DNA of 64,000 nt from DATKZM01 sp035527975 (GTDB lineage: Bacteria; Pseudomonadota; Alphaproteobacteria; JAPULJ01), in contig DATKZM010000088.1 in NCBI GenBank assembly GCA_035527975.1, forward strand, positions 124,001-188,000. The letters are read 5' to 3'. Positions 59,874 to 64,000 of the stretch are shown here, piece by piece. Positions within the stretch are counted from its first letter, which is position 1, and each line of letters begins with the position of its first letter. The translations under genes and the position numbers were made by a program. Under the pieces are notes generated by a model, which worked only from the letters and a program-made list of their open reading frames with translations, was not told where the DNA came from and ran no database searches.

Positions 59874-60485
59874 CTCCATCCTCCTGTTGGTGACATCCTG
59901 CCCTTCGGATGCCTCACTGAATTTTCTGATGCTCCCCGGCGAAGAAAATCAATGGGTTGCCGCCCCGACATGTGCACGCCCTGATCTCACCGATCGCAAT
60001 CGGCTGATCGTCGGCGTCCCCCTGCTGACCATCGCGGCGCCGGGCGCAGATAGTCGGGGCGCCCTCCTCCGTTCACGCGCATCGATCAGTCGATATCCCC
60101 AGAGCGGCGCGGCGGCAAATCGCGACTTCGTGCTGCCTCCCCATCTGGCGCTTTCCTAACGCCAGCCCATTCGAATTTAGCTTTGTAACTTCGGTTTTTA
60201 AATGAGTCAATAATTGAGACGGATTGCGCAACGATCCGCCGGGCGCTTTGGTCTCGTTCGCTGCACTGCGTCACGCCGGCATGTCCGCGTCTCGCGCAAA
60301 GGTCCACCTCGGCGCCACCGCAACGTTCCGTTGATCGCTGGCCTTCGCGCGGGCTATTCAGCCAGCACCCCCATGGCTCCTGCGATAAAGCCGGATGGCG
60401 GCCCGGTCTGAACTCCCCTAGGCTGCTGCCATCTGACCGCGCCTGGGAAAACAACCTAAACCATGCCAAAGCATGCTTATGACCA
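59874..60485. other. Divergent intergenic region of about 600 bases
   Basis: No gene is supported here. It carries the upstream DNA of the HpaB-type gene (leftward) and the TcuA-like gene (rightward). An AT-rich patch at 60170-60222 contains the palindrome TCAAT-A-ATTGA at 60207-60217, a candidate MarR operator. A run of overlapping CCAATGA-type units at 60484-60500 sits on the TcuA start. Confidence 0.5.
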
Positions 60486-61982
60486 ATGAGTCCAATGACC
60501 AGTGAGCGCCATGACGTGATCGTCGTCGGCGCCGGGAACGCGGCTTTCTGCGCCGCGCTTGCCGCGCGCGAGACCGGGGCGAGCGTCCTCATGCTGGAAC
60601 GCGCGCCCAAGGCGGAAAACGGCGGCAACTCGCGCTTCACCGCCGGCGCCATTCGCTTCGCCTATGACGGGCTCGACGATATCCGCCGCATCGTCCCGGA
60701 CCTCGGCGAGGACGAGATTGCCCGCACCGACTTCGGCACCTACACGACCGATCAGTTCTACGACGACATGTTCCGGGTCACGCGCTATCGGACCGATCCG
60801 GCGCTGTGCGAGGCGCTCGTCACGAAGTCGTTCCAGACCATGGCCTGGCTGCGCGACAAGGGCGTGCGCTTCCAGCCGATCTATGGACGCCAGGCCTTCA
60901 AAGTCGACGGCGTATTCAAGTTCTGGGGCGGCCTCACCATCGAGGCCTGGGGCGGCGGGCCGGGGCTGGTCGACCGGCAGACCGAGCTGGCGCTGGCGGC
61001 CGGTATCGATATCCGCTACGGCGCGCGGGTGATCGCCTTCGACCATGACGGCCACGCCGTTGCCGGCGTTCGGGTGCGGTCGGGCGGCGAAATTTACGAT
61101 CTTGCCGCCAAAGCCGTGATCGTCGCCAGCGGCGGCTTCGAGGCCAACACCGAGTGGCGCACACGTTACTTGGGGCCGGGCTGGGAGATGGCGAAAGTGC
61201 GCGGCAGCCGCTTCAATACCGGCGACGGCATCCGCATGGCCCTCGACATCGGCGCCAGCCCCTTCGGCAACTGGTCGGGCTGCCATGCGGTCGGCTGGGA
61301 TTACAATGCGCCCGAGTTCGGCGACCTGGCAGTGGGCGACGGCTTCCAGAAGCACTCCTATCCCTTCGGCATCATGGTCAACGCCCATGGCCGGCGCTTC
61401 GTCGACGAGGGCGCCGATTTCCGCAATTACACTTACGCGAAGTATGGCCGCGTGGTGCTCGAACAGCCCGACCAGCTTGCCTGGCAGGTGTTCGACCAGA
61501 AGGTCGTCCATCTGCTGCGCGACGAATACCGGATCAAGCAGGTGACCAAGGTGAGCGCGGACACGCTTGGGGATCTCGCCGGCAAGCTCGAGGGCGTCGA
61601 GCCGGGCGCGTTCCTGGAAGAGATTGCCGCCTACAACGCCGCGGTCAACACCGACACGCCGTTCAATCCCAACGTCAAGGACGGGCGCTCGACCGAAGGT
61701 CTGGCGGTGGCCAAATCCAACTGGGCCAACACGATCGATGCGCCGCCCTTCGAGGCTTATCAGATCGGCTGCGGCATTACCTTTACGTTTGGCGGCCTGC
61801 GCATCGTGCCGACGACGGGGCAGGTGATCGACACCGACCTTGAGCCCATTCCCGGCCTCTACGCGGCCGGCGAGCTCGTCGGCGGCATCTTCTATTTCAA
61901 CTATCCGGGCGGAACCGGCCTCATCTCCGGCGCCGTCTTCGGCCGCCAGGCGGGAACGGCAGCGGCACTGGCCGCCGGGTAA
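60486..61982 (+). CDS. FAD-dependent tricarballylate dehydrogenase-like flavoprotein (TcuA family)
   Basis: A 498-residue flavoprotein of the fumarate-reductase/succinate-dehydrogenase fold. The FAD motif HDVIVVGAGNAAFCAALAAR is followed by GGNSRFTAGAIRFAYDGLD and, near the end, LYAAGELVGGIFYFNYPGG with TGLISGAVFGRQAG. TcuA converts tricarballylate to aconitate; related enzymes act on other polycarboxylates. ATGs at 60486 and 60495 are both in frame. A third at 60479 in another frame gives a short overlapping 8-codon ORF. Confidence 0.85.
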   Translation: MSPMTSERHDVIVVGAGNAAFCAALAARETGASVLMLERAPKAENGGNSRFTAGAIRFAYDGLDDIRRIVPDLGEDEIARTDFGTYTTDQFYDDMFRVTRYRTDPALCEALVTKSFQTMAWLRDKGVRFQPIYGRQAFKVDGVFKFWGGLTIEAWGGGPGLVDRQTELALAAGIDIRYGARVIAFDHDGHAVAGVRVRSGGEIYDLAAKAVIVASGGFEANTEWRTRYLGPGWEMAKVRGSRFNTGDGIRMALDIGASPFGNWSGCHAVGWDYNAPEFGDLAVGDGFQKHSYPFGIMVNAHGRRFVDEGADFRNYTYAKYGRVVLEQPDQLAWQVFDQKVVHLLRDEYRIKQVTKVSADTLGDLAGKLEGVEPGAFLEEIAAYNAAVNTDTPFNPNVKDGRSTEGLAVAKSNWANTIDAPPFEAYQIGCGITFTFGGLRIVPTTGQVIDTDLEPIPGLYAAGELVGGIFYFNYPGGTGLISGAVFGRQAGTAAALAAG

Positions 61983-62016
61983 CGGGCGGGGCCGCCGTTC
62001 GGCCATCGGCGGGCAC

Positions 62017-62130
62017 TGGGGCACGATCGCGTCACAGTGATCTGGTGCGATGCGTGACCCGTTTTCTAAATATATGGTTAGATCAAGGGCCACGTCTCAG
62101 ATTGCTGCAATCTGAGACGATTTTGATCTG
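62017..62130. repeat. Dispersed palindromic element, copy C
   Basis: Same order of blocks as copy B. The inner hairpin is GTCTCAGATTG (62094-62104) and CAATCTGAGAC (62108-62118) around CTG, so both stem sides differ from copy B while pairing is kept. The outer arms are GTTAGATCAAG and TTTTGATCTGG, less perfect. It lies after the TcuA-like gene in a 333-base gap (61983-62315) that holds no gene. Confidence 0.82.
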
Positions 62131-62315
62131 GGCCTGCCGTCCTGACAAAGCTCTCCGGGTTGGATACCGGCTGCCGCACAGCCAGATGTCCCGGTGGCAA
62201 GGCCGTATCGACCCGGAGCGGACCTCTACCAAGGGCAGCACCCGCACCTCTCTAATTATTTGATGTTCCAAATGAGGGTCGCCCATGAGGCTCCCCGGCG
62301 CATCGCGCAATCCGG

Positions 62316-63059
62316 TCAGTGGCCAGCCGCTGCGTAGCCGCCATCGACATCGATAATGGCGCCGGTGACCCAGCCGGCACGATCTGACAGCAGAAACTCC
62401 ACCATATGCGCAACATCGGCAGGATCGCCCGCCCGGCCCAACGGATAGCCGGCGCCGCGGTCCTCGATCAGTTTCGCGTATGCCTCCGGGGCCATGCCCG
62501 CGTTTGTCATGATCTCGCTGCGCACCACGGACGGTCGGATGCAGTTGACCCGAATATTCGAGCTTGGCCCGAGTTCGACCGCGAGCGCGCGGGTCAGAGA
62601 TTCAATGGCGCCCTTCGATGCGGCATAGGCGGCGGTACCCGGCTGACATCGGTCGGCGAGGGTCGAGCCGATATTGAGAATGCTGCCGCCCTGACGCTCC
62701 AGCAGCGGGATCGCACGCTGGGTGATCCGCATGGTCCCGATCAGATTGACGTCGATCAGCCGTTCCAGATCCTTCAGATCGGCGTCCTTGAAGAGACCGA
62801 GCACGGTTTGCCCGGCATTGTTCACCAGCGCGTCGAGACGGCCGTACCGCTCCTCAACGGCTTGCAGCAACGCCTCCACGGAGCCCGGATCGATGATATC
62901 GGCGACGACCACGGCAACGTTCTCGGCCGCGCCCCGCTCCAGCGCGGCGGCACGGCGACCGGCGCTCACCACCTGCCATCCTGCTGCCGCCAGGCAGGCC
63001 ACGATCCCGGCGCCGATGCCGGAGCCGCCGCCTGTCACCAAGACCACGGGTTTCGTCAT
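62316..63059 (-). CDS. Short-chain dehydrogenase/reductase
   Basis: A 247-residue classical SDR. The cofactor site VLVTGGGSGIGAGIVACLAA, NNAGQTVLGLF, and the catalytic Ser-Tyr-Lys region SILNIGSTLADRCQPGTAAYAASKGAI are present. It ends in WVTGAIIDVDGGYAAAG. Many such enzymes oxidise cis-dihydrodiols made by Rieske oxygenases, which fits the divergent Rieske gene at 63225. The ATG at 63059 is preceded by AAGAGG. Confidence 0.9.
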   Translation of the reverse strand: MTKPVVLVTGGGSGIGAGIVACLAAAGWQVVSAGRRAAALERGAAENVAVVVADIIDPGSVEALLQAVEERYGRLDALVNNAGQTVLGLFKDADLKDLERLIDVNLIGTMRITQRAIPLLERQGGSILNIGSTLADRCQPGTAAYAASKGAIESLTRALAVELGPSSNIRVNCIRPSVVRSEIMTNAGMAPEAYAKLIEDRGAGYPLGRAGDPADVAHMVEFLLSDRAGWVTGAIIDVDGGYAAAGH

Positions 63060-63224
63060 GCCGATATGCCTCTTTCGGTATTCGGCCGAATTTCCATCCG
63101 GCCGGTTGACGCCGATTGCCAAGCGGACAAAATAAAAATATAAGTGTATCCACTTTAGGGTCTGGCCGCCGGCGATTCAATTCCTCGCTCGCCGAACGAA
63201 CGCCGCCGCAGGGAGTATCCAGGC

Positions 63225-64000
63225 ATGCGCAACGAACCCGACTATGTCTGGCCGCGCGCGGATTTCACCCGCATCCCCTTTGGCATCTACCACGATGCCG
63301 ATGTTTACGTTCAGGAACAGTTCCGGGTCTTTCGCGGACCGACGTGGAGCTATTTGTGCTTTGACGTGGAGATCCCCAATCCCGGCGACTTCAAATGCGT
63401 GTATGTGGGCGATACGCCGGTCGTCGTGAACCGCGATCAGGACGGCGCCCTGCATGCCTTCATCAATCGGTGCGCTCACCGGGGCGCGACCGTACGCCGC
63501 GAGGAATTCGGTAACGCCAAGGACCACACTTGCGTCTACCACCAGTGGTGCTACAGCCTTAAGGGCGAGCTCATGGGCGTGCCGTTTCGACGGGGCGTCA
63601 AGGGCAAGGGCGGCATGCCCAAGGACTTTCGGGTAACCGACCACAGCCTGCACACCCTCAGGGTCGAGAGCTTCAATGGGGTCATCTTCGCCAGCTTCTC
63701 CGATGATGCCCCGTCGCTTGTGGATTTCCTCGACGAGCCGATCTGCAAGCACCTCAAACGGCTGACACACAAGACGGTAAAAATCCTCGGCTATCAGCGG
63801 CAGTTCATTCACGGCAACTGGAAGCTCTACACCGACAACACGCGCGACCCCAACCATGGCGGCCTGCTGCATCCATTCCAGGTGACGTTCGGCATTGCCC
63901 GGTTGACCCATGGCGGCGGCGCGGTGCTGGACAAGCGCGGCTGCCACAACATCTCGATGGTCGAGGGCGACAGCGATTCGGACGAGGACGCCTCGAAAGC
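63225..64000 (+). CDS. Rieske oxygenase alpha subunit (partial)
   Basis: The first 258 residues are visible; the gene runs off the right edge. Rieske ligands are Cys83, His85, Cys103 and His106, with the same C-x-H-x17-C-x2-H spacing as the oxygenase at 47422. The iron site begins in NWKLYTDNTRDPNHGGLLHP. A short insertion GVKGKGGMPKDF follows the Rieske domain. The ATG follows GGGAG and lies 165 bases from the divergent SDR gene. The alpha sequence is otherwise distant from the first copy, so the substrate is likely different. Confidence 0.9.
   Translation, partial: MRNEPDYVWPRADFTRIPFGIYHDADVYVQEQFRVFRGPTWSYLCFDVEIPNPGDFKCVYVGDTPVVVNRDQDGALHAFINRCAHRGATVRREEFGNAKDHTCVYHQWCYSLKGELMGVPFRRGVKGKGGMPKDFRVTDHSLHTLRVESFNGVIFASFSDDAPSLVDFLDEPICKHLKRLTHKTVKILGYQRQFIHGNWKLYTDNTRDPNHGGLLHPFQVTFGIARLTHGGGAVLDKRGCHNISMVEGDSDSDEDASK

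Noticed and set aside
60086..60652. A 188-codon leftward frame in the gap before the TcuA-like gene
   Set aside because: Its first third is antisense to the flavoprotein gene and the rest shows no motif.
60477..62093. A 538-codon leftward open frame over the TcuA-like gene
   Set aside because: It is antisense to a well-supported flavoprotein gene and has a shadow-like composition.

Overview
The window is GC-rich, densely packed DNA with many ATGA/GTGA gene overlaps, class I SAM and GT families typical of Gram-negative surface polysaccharides, lipoproteins, a LolA/MlaC-type envelope system, and TRAP and peptide-type ABC importers. Together these suggest an alphaproteobacterium (Rhizobiales- or Rhodospirillales-like), probably from soil or plant surroundings. 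No rRNA, tRNA, CRISPR array, phage or transposase gene was seen, so the taxonomic call rests on gene content and base composition only.

Region 1 (1-8.6 kb) is a surface polysaccharide locus. A 3-hydroxyisobutyrate-dehydrogenase-type gene runs off the left edge. A rightward set (flippase, FkbM methyltransferase, GT4) converges on a leftward operon (GT2, DUF354 protein, zinc-ribbon methyltransferase, GT4). The remnant of a second GT2 gene forms a 24-codon leader coupled to the flippase.

Region 2 (9-25 kb) is an envelope-lipid / polyene biosynthetic locus. A leftward series encodes a flavin halogenase-like enzyme, ACP, AMP-ligase, hotdog dehydratase, LpxL-like acyltransferase, LolA-like carrier, MMPL exporter, ketosynthase, Cys-less chain-length factor and a second hotdog dehydratase. 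Around it lie a ketoreductase, a UbiE-type methyltransferase, a COG4648-type membrane protein, an MlaC-like protein, a GT2 and two paralogous lipoproteins. This set closely resembles aryl polyene / xanthomonadin loci, here with halogenase motifs but no visible enzyme for making the aromatic starter.

Region 3 (25-38.6 kb) holds a dipeptide/nickel-type ABC importer (fused double ATPase, two permeases, binding protein) with an amidase. Divergent from it are a medium-chain oxidoreductase, a first hyuA-hyuB pair, an EamA transporter and a small unknown gene.

Region 4 (38.9-46.7 kb) is one tight operon: VOC protein, DUF1989 protein, PyrK-like and PyrD-like (class 1B) subunits, a second hyuA-hyuB pair, and an enolase-superfamily enzyme matching D-tartrate dehydratase. 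It looks like a reductive/hydrolytic route for a cyclic amide or ureide.

Region 5 (46.9-64 kb) contains a two-subunit Rieske oxygenase divergent from a TRAP importer, which is translationally coupled to a two-subunit molybdenum hydroxylase lacking the FAD subunit. Next come an enamidase-like amidohydrolase flanked by two DUF1185 proteins, an HpaB-type flavin monooxygenase with a MarR regulator, a TcuA-like flavoprotein, an SDR enzyme and the start of a second Rieske oxygenase. The theme is uptake and ring attack on N-heterocyclic or aromatic acids; the substrates are not proven.

Two non-coding themes stand out. Short tandem duplications repeatedly sit on start or stop codons (19.7, 33.05, 33.17 and 60.48 kb), two of them building chains of overlapping ATGA stop-starts. 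Three copies of a dispersed palindromic element (54.8, 55.6 and 62.0 kb) include a hairpin with compensatory base changes.
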